Source: Pelobates cultripes
Lineage: Eukaryota; Chordata; Amphibia; Anura; Pelobatidae
NCBI GenBank assembly: GCA_933207985.1
Contig: OW240920.1
Span: 132,175,210-132,239,209, forward strand
Reading direction: 5' to 3'
DNA length: 64,000 nucleotides
Shown: positions 41,995-54,665 of the stretch, one piece after another
Position numbering within the stretch: position 1 is the first letter of the stretch
How the letters are laid out: each line of letters starts with the position of its first letter
Position numbers and translations under genes: made by a program
Notes under the pieces: generated by a model
Seen by the model: only the letters and a program-made list of their open reading frames with translations
Told to the model about the DNA's origin: nothing
The model's database searches: none

Positions 41995-44234
41995 TTTCTT
42001 ATAGCATCTCTGGAGCCCGTGAGTCCCACCGCAGCCCGCGCATTCATGCTTGAAGCGGCAGGCCGCCCCCCACTTGCACTGACCTTCGTTGAACGACCAG
42101 CATAAGCCCTTCTGCAAGGCGGCCGACGAGGCGGACTGTCCCTTTGCGCCAACCGCGTGCTGAAAGGGCTGTGCCTTCTGCGCCATCATCAGCTTCATCC
42201 ACAGGGGCAGGTCCATTTGGTCCCACCTCATCCCAGGATTGGCCGCCAAGCGTTGCCGGAACTGCTCGTCGTACCGCCACCAGGCCAGCCCGCCATAGGT
42301 GCGATACGCTTCCCAGATCCCATCTAAGTAACAGAATAGGGAAGAGCAAGAACTTGGCGATTTCTCCCCTATCACACTGGCTAGGACGCAGAAGGCCCTC
42401 AGCCAGTTCCCAAAGGACTTCGGTATCTTTCGATACCGCTTCCGTTTTTCCTCCTCCTTCTTTTCGTCCTTCTTATCCTCCTCCTTGAGGTCAATAAAGT
42501 CCTCCAGAGGAAGAAGGGAGAATATCTCACAGAACTCCCCCTTCCAAATTTTTTCTTTCGCCTCCTGCTTGAGGTGCACCCCCAGCGGGCCCGCAAATGA
42601 CACGTAAGCATGCTGCCTGGCCGCGTCCGACACTCCTCCCGACAATTCCGCCCGTTCGCACCCCACCTCCCCCGGGCTGGACTCCACACCCGCCTCCCCG
42701 CTAGGCGCGGCTACCACGGGAGTCCCGCTAGCACACCCCACCTCGCCGGACCCTCGCGTCCAAACCTGACCTACATCGCCCGAAGTGCCACCCCCTGCCC
42801 CCAATGAGTGGAGCAGTGACTGAAGTGTTTGAACTTGTGTATTGGACCCAAGGGGGCCTCTGGACTCACCGGCCAAGCCCCTCGATCCGTCCGTACCCGG
42901 GGCTGCATTGTCAACCGCTGCGTGACCTGGATGCGCAACATCCGCCGACGTCCCGCCAACCAGGGAGCCCACCTGGTGCCTCGATAACGTGGAAGACGAA
43001 CGGCTCGGAGACCTGAAATGAGGAGAAGACATCCTGGGCAGGGGGTAGCGCTCTCCGGCTCCCCTCCCGTCCCGACCCAGGGAGTGCCTGCCTGCTACCA
43101 AGGCCTCCCGCCGTGCACCACTCTCCCGCTGCCCCCCGTGAGCCCGTTCCCCCCCCGCCCCGGGGACTCCGACTCCTACCCTCAGCCCTCGCCGCCCTCT
43201 CCTGCCGCCCCCGCCCTAATGACCCTGACCTGGCCTCTACCGAACTTCCCGAGGGAGAACGCCTGCGCCGGGCCCCCCTTTTTTCCCGCGCCCTGAGGGA
43301 CCTCACGTCCCTCACAGGTGAAGAACCAACGCTGCTAGAGTCCGACCCGGAGCTGCCACCAGGCCCCCCACCTTCCGACCCACCTGGAGCCCGACCCCTC
43401 CTGGAACCGCGCAGCCCCCAGCCCCTCGCTCCGCCTCTGGAGTGGCCTGACCCCGCCCACTGCAGCTTCACGCCTCGCCCCTTTCAACTTCACTTTACCT
43501 CTCCCTCACCGACCAGCCGACCCCAGGCACTTAGGATTTGATTGCCCCAGCAGCCCTACCACAGAGCCCCCCCCACTCCCTCCCTCACTAGGGCCCTGAG
43601 AGCTCCCCTGGGTCCCCCCAGAAGGTCCCCCCCCAGCCACCTGAGCTCCACTCCCCCCCCCTCTCGCCCCAGGCACACTACCCCCAGGCTGCACCCCCAG
43701 GTTGGGCCCCACGCCAAGGGAACCCCCAAGGGGGCCCCCTGCACTTGCCTGCTCCGTCCTGGGCCTGGTCCGCGCCTTCCTGGCCCGCTCTCCACCGTCC
43801 GCCGCTCCCACCTCCTGGACAACTCGCCCGGCCCGCCTGCTCGATTCCCGGCAGGGCCGCCGCATCACCGGTGCGTCCGCCGGGCCCGGCGCCGCCCCAA
43901 CCAGTCCAGGGGGCGCGCCGTCTGATGCCAGGGCCGCAGCCCGCCGGGAGCCCGCCTGCCGAGGCCCTGGCCGGCCGCCGGGAGGCGATGCCTCGACCGC
44001 GCGGCCTCCAGGCCTGCCGCGGCCTTCCTCCCCAGCTGCCGGACCGCCAAGGGAAGGAGCCACGGGCCCCGCGCCCGGGCTCAAGCGCCGTGGTGGCCTC
44101 CTGGCTCGCGCCGGGCGACCGCCGCCGCCATCTGCTGCCGCTAACAGGGGGCCCAGATGCATCTTCGCCCAGCCTGGGCCCTGTTGCCGCGCCGCCGTCC
44201 GGATCCCGTCCAGGAGCCGCTCCACCTCTTCCAT
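41995..44234 (-). pseudogene. gag-like ORF of a GC-rich DIRS-type or related retroelement, broken and gap-truncated
   Basis: On the minus strand ATG at 44,234 begins MEEVERLLDGIRTAA, followed by a proline/arginine/glycine-rich stretch. Two phase changes (near 43,500 and 43,060) lead through an RS/RG-rich linker to a gag-like core in the frame entering at 43,101: FAGPLGVHLKQEAKEKIWKG, EIFSLLPLEDF, a lysine/glutamate-rich patch, IPKSFGNWLRAFCVLASVI, WWRYDEQFRQR and WDQMDLPLWMKLM. It ends in a zinc-binding cluster, GLCWSFNEGQCKWGAACRFK then CAGCGGTHGLQRC, just before the gap. I relate it to gag-like proteins of tyrosine-recombinase retrotransposons from recall; the downstream enzymes are not visible, so the class is tentative. 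Local GC content is far above its neighbours. Confidence 0.6.
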
Positions 44235-44239
44235 GGCCC

Positions 44240-44662
44240 TGCAGAGGAGACAAAAGAAAAGCCTACCTAGCAGGTCAGTGAACCAAGAGGCAACACAAAC
44301 ACAGCTAGGTAGAAATTAATGTGCACATTTTTTTAAAATGGCTGCCTAATAAATAGCCAGCCCCCATCCCATAATCCCACAGTCCTGCTTGGTCCCTCCT
44401 ATGCCCGCCTCCTAACCCCTGTCAAGGCCCTTTTCCGCTAAGCTGCGCTCTGGCTACATGGGGCTACAATCTGTGAATGTTGAGATGTTATATTGGTTTC
44501 ACTGGTAAAAATAAATAATTGAAATGGGTATATATTTGTTTTTTGTTAAATTGCCTAATAATTATGCACAGTAATAGTCACCTGCACACACAGATATCCT
44601 CCTAAAATAGCTAAAACTAAAAACAAACTAAAAACTACTTCCAAAAATATTCAGCTTTGATA
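44240..44662. repeat. older repeat, left half, interrupted by piggyBac
   Basis: The segment ends 'aaatattcagctttgatattaa' and continues after the piggyBac at 50,095 with TTAATGAGTTTTTTGGGTTC through 'ttgcctaataattctgcact' near 50,190. 'ttgcctaataatt.tgca' occurs on both sides (44,550 and 50,169). No gene. Removing the piggyBac and one TTAA rejoins a single sequence. Confidence 0.6.
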
Positions 44663-44989
44663 TTAACCCCTTAAGACCGCAGCCAAATGTACAAGTTGTG
44701 ATCCAAAAAAAAATGTAAACAAACCACAGAATTTTACTATATGTCTGTTCAACAATAATTTACCTCTTTTATACTAAGTGCACCCACACTTATTATATAT
44801 CATTTTGTTCAGGGGAAACAGAGCTTTCATTTAATATCAAAGATTCATATATGGAACTCCATTTTATATGAATAAAATAAAATAAAAATTGAAATAATTA
44901 TGAAATCTTGTTATTTTTCAATTTCAGCATGGCAATTTAACTGTTAATGTCAGAATACTGTTCGGTTTTCCTGCAATAAAACATACATA

Positions 44990-46860
44990 TTTGTATTCAG
45001 AAATGTCTCACGAGTAAAACAGTACCCCCCATGTATAGGTTTGATGGGGTTTTGGAAAGTTACAGGGTCAAATATACGGCTTGTACATTATTTTATTTTC
45101 TGCATAGAAATTTGACAGATTGGTTTGAGTGACCTAGGTTGCCTTTGAGACCGTATGGCAGCCCAGAAAGGAAAATTACCCCCATCATGGCATACCATTT
45201 GAAAAAGTAGACATCCCAGGGTATTCAAAATGGGGTATGCCCAGTCTTTTGTAGTAGCCACTTGGGCACAAACCCTAGCCAAAGTTAGCGGGGTTTTTTT
45301 GTGGTTTTTTTTTTTTTACATAAAATCTGTACTTTCACTGATATTTTTGTTAGTATATTGTTTACTGCCCTGAAATACTTCTAGTTCTGTCCAGTGATGT
45401 CTCACGAACACCATGGTACCCCCCATGTATAGGTTTTATGGGGTTTTGGAAAGTTTCAGGGTCATATATACGGCTTATCCATTTATGCTTTTTCACCTTG
45501 AAATTTGTCAGATTAGTTTGCAGTGTCCAGGCTGCCTTTGAGACCGTATGGCAGCCAAGAAATGAAAATTACCCCCATCATGGCATACCATTTGAAAAAG
45601 TAGACATCCCAGGGTATTCAAAATGGGGTATGCCCAGTCTTTTGTAGTAGCCACTTGGGCACAAACCCTAGCCAAAGTTAGCATTTGTTTTTTTTTTTTG
45701 CATTTTTCACATAAAATCTGTACTTTCATTGATAATATTATTGTTAGTATGGCATCCTGGGTAATAACATTTCCACTATTATGGCATACCATTTTCAAAA
45801 GAAGGCAACCCAGAGTAAAAGAAATGGTGCATTGCAAGATGTTTGGTCTAACCACTTTATCAGAAATGAAGGGCCCACATAGCGGTTATAGCTTTATTTG
45901 TGCTTTTTCACACACATAAACTCAATTTTCACAGGACATTTCATATTCCTGATATGAGTTATTGCAACAAAGCCTCACTATTTGTATTGAACATTGTCTC
46001 CTGAATGTAACAGTACCCCCATGTACTAGATTTTCTGTTTTGGGGGGGAAGTCACGGGGACAAAAATATTAGATGACCTTTTCAAAGTTGGCAATTTGAC
46101 AAAGATGATTTTCTGGGTCTATCTCGCCTTTGAGAGAGCATGGCAGCCTGGGTAATAACATTTCCACTATTATGGCATACCATTTTCAAAAGAAGGCAAC
46201 CCAGAGTACAACAAATGGCATAATTTGAGATGTTTGGTCTAGCCATTTTAACAGAAATGCTGGGCCCATGTAGCGATTTTCTACTTTGATTTTTGTCTTT
46301 TTAATCAGATAAATTGCATTTTCACTGGAAATGTCATAATACAGATATTAGTTAGTGCACTAGAGACTTGGTATTTTGATTTAACACTGTCTTCTGAATA
46401 AAACGGTACCCCCACGTACTATTATTTCAGATTTTACTGATAAGTCACATTGCGAAATATATTAGATGCCCTTTCAGCTTGTAAGTTTGCCAAAATTATT
46501 TTATGGACCTATGTAGCTTTTCAGAGAGTATGGCAGCCTGGGTAATAACATTCCCACCGTTATGGCAAACCATTTTCAAAAGTAGGCACCCTAGAGTATA
46601 ACAAATGGCATAATTTGAGATGTTTGGTCTAGCCATTTTAATAGAAATGCTGGGCCCATGTAGCGATTTCTACTTTGATTTTTGTCTTTTTAATCAGATA
46701 AATAGCATTTTCACTGGAAATGTCATAATCCTGATATTAGTTAGTGCACTAGAGACTTAGTTTTTTGGTTTAACACTGTCTATTGAATATAACAGTACCT
46801 ACATGTACCATGTTTCCATGTTTTTATTATATCACATGAATAGAACAGTACCCCACATAC
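44990..46860. repeat. diverged roughly 395-bp direct repeats in the piggyBac left flank
   Basis: The word 'a.cagtacccccatgta' or a close variant starts units at about 45,022, 45,414, 46,003, 46,402 and 46,793, and 'gtatggcagcc..g' follows each by about 130 bases, with an extra partial unit at 45,749. Between-copy divergence is marked for older units and low for the last pair (46,130-46,330 versus 46,530-46,720). Confidence 0.8.
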
Positions 46861-47249
46861 ATTTTGATCTGAAGGCAGAGAGAGGCAGATAGATCTTTGA
46901 TATCACATAGAGAGTCACTGTGTGAAAAGTTTGAGAAGTAAAAAAAAACAAAAACGATTTTTTGTAACCCTTTCAGTGCTAATCACAGCATTAACCCTGT
47001 GATCTGTTTTTTAAAGTCACATTTCAAGTACTACAAATGTAGTATTTTGAGTTGTTTGGTGTAGCCACTTTAGAATGGCTAGCGTAAACAGGGACAGGCC
47101 AGGGTCAGGGGAATCCAGAATTCAGAGTAGTCAGTAAAACAAGCCAACGGGTCGGTACAGGCAGCTAACAAAGCGTAGTCAGGACAAGCCGAGGTCAGAA
47201 ATCCAGGTAAATCAAGCAAACAAACTGCCAAAGTCCCATACAGAGTGAT

Positions 47250-48938
47250 TCAGAAGTTCAGCTCTGTATGGTACACTTTGAAACAGTCTGTTACGCAGAG
47301 GGCGGGTAGAGATGGGCAGGTTGGACAATAATAACTGGAGTCCTTTCGGACTCCTTTCTTGTAGCAAACACGGCACTTTCTTTGGGGATCTTTTTTACTA
47401 GGGGTGGATGGGATTCGGGAAGGGAAGTGTTTGCCACAAAGTCTTTGGAGATCTCCTGATTCCAAAGTGGGATTGGGGGGCTGGGTAAATAACATACGGG
47501 ACAAAAGGCTTAATGTGAATTCGAGGAAAGGGCAGGGCCTACCTATGACCTCTTTTGTATAGAGGACATAGGCATTGAAAATTGCAATCTGGCTCACGTA
47601 GATTGCAATTTTCTTGTACCAGGTCCTAGTTTTTCGGTTCACCAGATAGGGCTGTATGCATTGGTCAGCCAAGTCTACTCCCCCCATAAACTTGCTGTAG
47701 TCTACAATGCACTTCGGCTTTTCCAGATGCTCAGTGCTACCTCTCACAGACACTGGCACTGTACTTTCGTCATGCATCATAGACAGCATGTATACATCTT
47801 TCCTATCTCTGAAGCGAAGAGCAAGCAACTCATCCTGGCGGAGAGCTGAAGAGGAACCTCTACTGCTTCTGCCTCTTGCCAGGGCTTGGGGGAAACCCCT
47901 GCGATTCTTCCTCACTATGCCACAGGCTAGGGTTTCAAAACAATATAATTTTTTAAATAATTCTATACTGGTATAATAATTGTCAACCCATAACCTATAT
48001 CCCTTATTCAACAAGGGAAGGATTAGATCCCAAACAATCTTGCCACTTGTACCCACAGAATCAGGGCATCCTGGTGGGTAAAGATGGCTATCCTTCCCCT
48101 GGTAAATGCGAAATGCCCATGTGTAACCAGTACAGGATTCACATAATTTATAAAATTTTACGCCATATCGGGACCGCTTCGATGGAATATATTGTTTAAA
48201 TAGCAGTCGACCTTTAAATTTCATAAGGGACTCGTCAATTGAAATATCTTTATCGGGGACATAATTTTCAGAAAATCTGTCTGACAGGAGTTGAATAAAG
48301 GGCCGAATTTTATATAGCCTGTCAAACAGTGGGTCGTTTCTAGGGGGACATAGCGAGTTATCATTAAAATGAAGGAATCGCAGCAGTTGCAGGTAGCGAT
48401 CCCTCAACATAACCTCAGGGAAAAGAGGTGTAGCCAGGATGCGTTGCTTGCTCCAGTAGGACCTGATACTGGGCTTTTTAACAATACCCATCATAAGGGT
48501 TAAAGCCCAAAACCGCTTCATCTCTGCGACATCCGTGGGTCTCCACATATTCCTGCGACCATGATGGGACCCCGGATGTGCAGAGAGATACTGCATTGCA
48601 AACAAATTCGTTTGCTGAGCCATGAGCTCAAATATATCGTCTGACACAAAGAGCTCAAAAAAACGAATTGGCTCGCAGTCGTCCACTGTTACAGTGATGC
48701 CAGGTGTAACAGTGAACGGCGGTATTTCTGGGGCCATCATATTTGGAGGCACCCAGTCTCCGCCTGGCATTGGGCTTGCTGAGGGTCCTCTTGTGAGTGG
48801 TGGTGGGGCACCATCACTTGAGGTCTCACTCAGAGGCTCAATGTCAGAGGCAGTGATAGTGTCACTGTCTTGCAGAGTGTCACTATCACTGCCTGCCAGA
48901 ATGGCATACGCCTCCTCGGCTGAGTAGCGACGTGCCAT
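47250..48938 (-). CDS. piggyBac-like transposase, intact 562 aa
   Basis: The protein starts MARRYSAEEAYAILAGSDSD at an ATG just inside the element and runs uninterrupted to a stop at 47,250. Residues 1-60 are acidic and low-complexity. The DDE_Tnp_1_7-type catalytic core covers about 85-460. The three catalytic aspartates can be placed at D235 (DISIDESLMKFKGR), D319 (LWVDNYYTSIELF) and D422 (MGGVDLADQ). The C-terminus carries the cysteine-rich zinc-binding domain: C522, C525, C538, C541, C548, C552 and H557 in CRVCYKKG...YYCPTCPSLPALC. Length is close to the family norm of about 590. Role: TTAA-specific excision and integration of the flanking element in the nucleus. No missing key residue was found. 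Expression is unknown; a domesticated gene is less likely because the element ends are intact. Confidence 0.95.
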   Translation of the reverse strand: MARRYSAEEAYAILAGSDSDTLQDSDTITASDIEPLSETSSDGAPPPLTRGPSASPMPGGDWVPPNMMAPEIPPFTVTPGITVTVDDCEPIRFFELFVSDDIFELMAQQTNLFAMQYLSAHPGSHHGRRNMWRPTDVAEMKRFWALTLMMGIVKKPSIRSYWSKQRILATPLFPEVMLRDRYLQLLRFLHFNDNSLCPPRNDPLFDRLYKIRPFIQLLSDRFSENYVPDKDISIDESLMKFKGRLLFKQYIPSKRSRYGVKFYKLCESCTGYTWAFRIYQGKDSHLYPPGCPDSVGTSGKIVWDLILPLLNKGYRLWVDNYYTSIELFKKLYCFETLACGIVRKNRRGFPQALARGRSSRGSSSALRQDELLALRFRDRKDVYMLSMMHDESTVPVSVRGSTEHLEKPKCIVDYSKFMGGVDLADQCIQPYLVNRKTRTWYKKIAIYVSQIAIFNAYVLYTKEVIGRPCPFLEFTLSLLSRMLFTQPPNPTLESGDLQRLCGKHFPSRIPSTPSKKDPQRKCRVCYKKGVRKDSSYYCPTCPSLPALCVTDCFKVYHTELNF

Positions 48939-50094
48939 TCTAGGGGGACAAATTAATTAATGTATATACTAAAATGGGTAATTAATTATCTACCTGCCTA
49001 ACACCTACTACCCGCCCTCAAAAAATAATATAAATGTACTGATCACAGTATAGGCAGCTGCAATCAGTACACTGAAAGGGTTATTTTTAGATCTATAAAA
49101 ATAACCCTAAAAAAAAGTCAGTCTGATCAGAGAGCCCTCTGATCACAGTGATCACTGATACAGTACTGTACAGCAGATATACTGTACAGTATAGTGATCA
49201 CGGCAGCGGGGAAAGGGTAATGGAGATTTGGGTTGCTGCGACTGACACAAAGGGTCGAAAAACTTAGAAATAATTTTTTTTGATCCAAAAAAATAATAAT
49301 AAATAAATACCCTAATCAGGTTGATCACAGTAATATGCTGTGATCAGCACTGAAAGGGTTAAATAAAATATAAATTTTAAAACTTTAAAAAATTTTTAAA
49401 ACTTTGTTTTTCCACAGGAGCTGCAAAAGCAACGATCTCTCTGCCTCTCTCTCTCAGATCGAAGTGAGGTGAGGAGAGGGGCAGAGACAATGTGTCAGCC
49501 AGTGATCTGAGATCATTGGCTGACACATACTAACAGTGATCACAGTGACTGGCTGTCACTGTGATCACCTCCTACAGATCGCGGTAATTGGCCACAGGGG
49601 GAGTGCCTGGGTGGTACAGGCATGCCCCCCACCGCGATCTGTAGGAGGCTAATGGCTGCAGTTACATGTGTCAGCCAATAGGCTGACACATAGTAACACT
49701 GATCGCACTGACAGGCTATGGCAGCCTGTCAGTGCGATCTGATTGCAGCCTGACAGTGCAGATCGCGGTCACTGACCCCAGGGGGGCCAGGCATGTCCCC
49801 CGACCGCGATCTGCTGCAGGATATGCAGCCGGCTCCATGTGTCAAATCGGCTGACACATGGTAAATACCGATCGCAGTGACAGCCTGTCACTGTGATCAG
49901 AAGCTGCAGACCGCGGTCCCCAGGCACAGGGGGGCTGCCTGGGGGGCCAGGCATGCCCCCCGACCGCGATCTGCAGCGGCCATGTGCCGCCGGCCACGTG
50001 GGGGGTAAGACCGCACAGGACGTTCTATGCCGTCCTGCGGCGTTTAGAGCCGGCCAATTAAGGACGGCATAGAATGTCCTGCGGTCTTAAGGGG
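48939..50094 (-). other. piggyBac 5' flank with subterminal hairpins
   Basis: The region between the transposase start and the right end holds repeated CGATCTG/CAGATCG and 'ctgacacat' words (49,400-49,980) that pair with each other, and near the end a hairpin with 20-base arms AGGACGTTCTATGCCGTCCT (50,017-50,036) and its near-exact inverted partner at 50,061-50,080. The transposase promoter is presumably here; no distinct box was identified. Confidence 0.6.
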
Positions 50095-50209
50095 TTAATG
50101 AGTTTTTTGGGTTCATTGAGAACATGGTTGTTGTTCAATAATAAAATTAATCCTCAAAAATACAACTTGCCTAATAATTCTGCACTCCCTGTATCTCTGT
50201 TCTTTATCC

Positions 50210-52505
50210 CCTCATAGTATTGGCAAGGCCTTTGCTAAATATTATACTTCATCATGCAATTGAAAAGAAAATGGTTTCTCTCAGAACGAATTAAAAGCTT
50301 TTCTTTATAAACATAATCTTCCTAAACTAAAGCCTGGTAAATTGGAAAATTTTAATAAATCCATTGAACCTGAAGAAATCAAGCGAACAATTGCTAAGCT
50401 TAGCAATGGGAAAGCACCTGGACCAGATGGTTTTACAGCCTATTTCTATAAATCTTTTGAAACCGTGATAACTCCTCTTTTACTAAAAACATTCTTAGAT
50501 AAAAACAACTTCCAAAAGTTTTTCTTCTGAAATGTTAAAAGCTACGATTTCCCCAATCCAAAAACCTGGGAAAGACTTACATTATATATCCAATTACCGC
50601 CCGATTTCTCTTATTAATTTAGACATTAAAATATTTTCAAAAATTTTAACAGACAGACTTTCCCAGATAATTTCAGATCTAATCCACCTAGATCAATCTG
50701 GCTTCTAAAGAGGAAGATCAGCTAGTAATAATATTCGCAAGATTCTGAATATGATGATTAAAGTTGATAAAAAATCTGTCCCTACAGTTTTTATAGCTGT
50801 CGATGCCGAAAAGGCTTTTGACAGAGTAAATTGGAAATTTATTTTGGCTACACTTTCTGTGTTTGGGATTGAGGAAACGTCTAAATATTTAAAAATGTCC
50901 CTATACTCTTATCCCATGGCAAAAAATATATGGTAACGGTCTAGATTCCGAATGGTTTACTATTAGAAATGGAACCCCCCAGGGATGCCCTTTGGCACCC
51001 CTCCTTTATATTCTATTGAAAAAAACACAGGTCCCACAACATAATCTTTCAACCTCTGAAATAGAAAATTTGAATAAAGACCATAAGTTAAACTGGTCTA
51101 ATTCTCCCTGTTATCTAAGAATAATTATCAAATTTAATATTGATGAGTGGACCTACAACTTACTTCTTAAAGAATTTAGAAATACTATTTTAAAATGGTC
51201 AAAATTGCAAATATCATGGCTTGGAAGAATGAACATTATAAGGGCATATTTACTTCCAAAATTGGAATCTCTCTTTCATACAATTCCCCTTAGAGTCCCA
51301 AAGAAGATCCTTCAGCTATTGCATTCTTTATTTCTATCTTACATTTGGGGCAATAAGAAACCAAGGATTGCGCTTAGAATTATGTCAGCCAGACTAATAG
51401 AAGGAGGTTTATCTTTTCCGAACATTTTTTATACACATGATACTTTTTAGAATGGGGAAACAGTAAATCAAGGTTGAAAGCATTGTATATATATATATAT
51501 GAAAGGAAAGTGTGTACAGTAGTACTTTTGAGTGGATAAGAAACAATATAAAAATCTACTTATTGATAACCCACTCATTTTTCATACTTTTCAATCTATA
51601 AAGCCGATAAAGAAACATTTGTTTTCCCAAAATCAAATCTCCTTAAATGCTCCTTTGAAAATTTTGAAACTATTTATGCAAGATCTAATTGGATGGCTGG
51701 CCGGAGATGGGGAAAAACATTTTTAAGATATTTATGGTAATTCCGAGATTAGTAGCTTTTTGTACCTCCAGGAAAAAATTGGAATACCAAATTCAGAGTA
51801 TTTTACATACCTAACAATACGTGACTTTCTCCATAAGAAACCTATAGTTAGAGATTCTTCTTTTGACAAAATATTCTTTGGAGAGAATTATCATAAAACT
51901 TCAACCATTAGAAGAGCCTTGGATGTATTAAACCAGGGTGTAAAACTTAACACTGTTATTAAGTGGGAAGCCGATTTGGGTAAATCTTTTCCCTGTCAGG
52001 ATTGGTTAAATTCATTTGTAGCACTAAGAAACCCAATACATTGTATAAATATACAAGAAACTTTCCTTAAACTAATACATAGGTGGTATATAGTCCCTAC
52101 GAAAATATGCAAATTTCAAATAAACTCAACCAACGTCTTTTGGCGCTGTAATAAAGAACCTGTCTCACTTAAACATATTTGGTGGGATTGTACTGGTTTG
52201 GACTCTATTAGACTTGGATGTGTAAACTTTTTGCCAATTTAAATATCAATTTGTCCCCAGAAAGATTCTTATTCCATTTAGACATGTCAAAAATGGATAA
52301 ATCCTCCTTGTATATGTCCATACATGTTTTGATGGCTGTTAAACTTTGTATCACCAGAAAGTGGAGACAGGAGGAACCTCCCTCCCTGATTAAGGCCCAA
52401 ATCCATAATCAAGAGCTAATGGAAAAGGCGGTATACTTTAAAGATAATAATATTGCTACCTACAATAAGATATGGAGAAATTGGTTAGACTACTATGAAG
52501 AATAA
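50210..52505 (+). pseudogene. L1-type LINE ORF2 remnant, RT partly deleted
   Basis: Fragments in order: 50,342-50,524 with KLSNGKAPGPDGFTAYFY (RT start), then another frame with ISNYRPISLIN and HLDQSGF (50,590-50,705), then 50,751-50,936 with VDAEKAFDRVNWKF (motif A). 50,975 has GTPQGCPLAPLLY (motif B region), immediately followed by C-terminal RT sequence; the catalytic ADD box is missing, implying an internal deletion of about 80 codons. The rest (WSKLQISWLGRMNIIRAYLL, LFLSYIWGNKKPRIA, later VFWRCNKEPVSLKHIWWDC) reaches 52,505. It is closer to other vertebrate L1 than to the 25-28.8 kb copy in wording. It is dead. Confidence 0.85.
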
Positions 52506-52597
52506 AAGCTTACCTTCCAGTAAATAAAACCCCTGCATAGTTGCACTTATTTGCTAAACCATTAATAATATTAATCTGAAAGTGGTTCAGAGTTAAA

Positions 52598-53151
52598 TTA
52601 AAGGGACACTATAGTCACATGAACAACTTTAGCTTAATGAAGTAGTTTTGGTGTATAGAACATGCCCCTGCAGCCTCACTGCTCAATCCTCTGCCATTTA
52701 GGAGTTAAATCCCTTTGTTTATGAACCCTAGTCACACCTCTCTGAATGTGACTTGCACAGCCTTCCATAAACACTTCCTGTAAAGAGAGCCCTATTTAGG
52801 CTTTCTTTATTGCAATTCTGTTTAATTAAGATTGTCTTATCCTCTGCTATGTTAATAGCTTGCTAGACCCTGCAAGAGCCTCCTGTATGTGATTAAAGTT
52901 CAATTTAGAGATTAAGATACAATTATTTAAGGTAAATTACATCTGTTTGAAAGTGAAACCAGTTTTTTTTTTCATGCAGGCTCTGTCAATCATAGTCAGG
53001 GGAGGTGTGGCTAGGGCTGCATAAACAGAAACAAAGTTATTTAACTCCTAAATGACAGTGAATTAAGCAGTGAAATTGCAGGGGAATGATCTATACACTA
53101 AAACTGCTTTATTTAGCTAAAGTAATTTAGGTGACTATAGTGTTCCTTTAA
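52598..53151. mobile_element. MITE-like foldback element, TTAA ends, 554 bp
   Basis: Ends TTAAAGGGACACTATAGTCA and 'tgactatagtgttcctttaa' are inverted copies. Further in, 'gaagtagttttggtgtatagaac' is answered by 'gatctatacactaaaactgctt', and 'ggagttaaatccctttgttt' by 'aaacaaagttatttaactcc', so nearly the whole element folds back. A truncated relative lies at 38,743-38,925. No ORF. Confidence 0.82.

Positions 53152-54665
<1,514 letters not shown>

Larger units (their letters stand above)
44667..50094 (-). mobile_element. complete piggyBac transposon, 5.4 kb, TTAA target
   Basis: The exact 16-base inverted ends are CCCCTTAAGACCGCAG (44,667-44,682) and its reverse complement (50,079-50,094). 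TTAA lies directly outside both (44,663-44,666 and 50,095-50,098), the hallmark target of piggyBac. The only long frame is an intact 562-codon transposase on the minus strand. Long non-coding flanks hold direct repeats on one side and GATCGC/CTGATC-rich hairpins on the other. Ends, target sites and coding frame are all preserved, so this is the best candidate for recent activity in the window. Confidence 0.95.

Noticed and set aside
41050..43101. Continuous 683-codon frame through the N stretch
   Set aside because: The gap is untranslatable; only 42,000-43,101 is real sequence, and the part before the gap (41,050-41,177) is palindrome sequence.
43113..44319. Long plus-strand frames in the GC-rich block
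   Set aside because: High GC content leaves all frames open; the minus-strand reading has recognisable gag-like motifs while the plus-strand ones are proline/arginine-rich noise.
47085..47245. Possible separate insertion just after the piggyBac transposase stop
   Set aside because: Its wording loosely resembles 21.6-21.8 kb, but no borders or duplication were found, and it may be native to the element.
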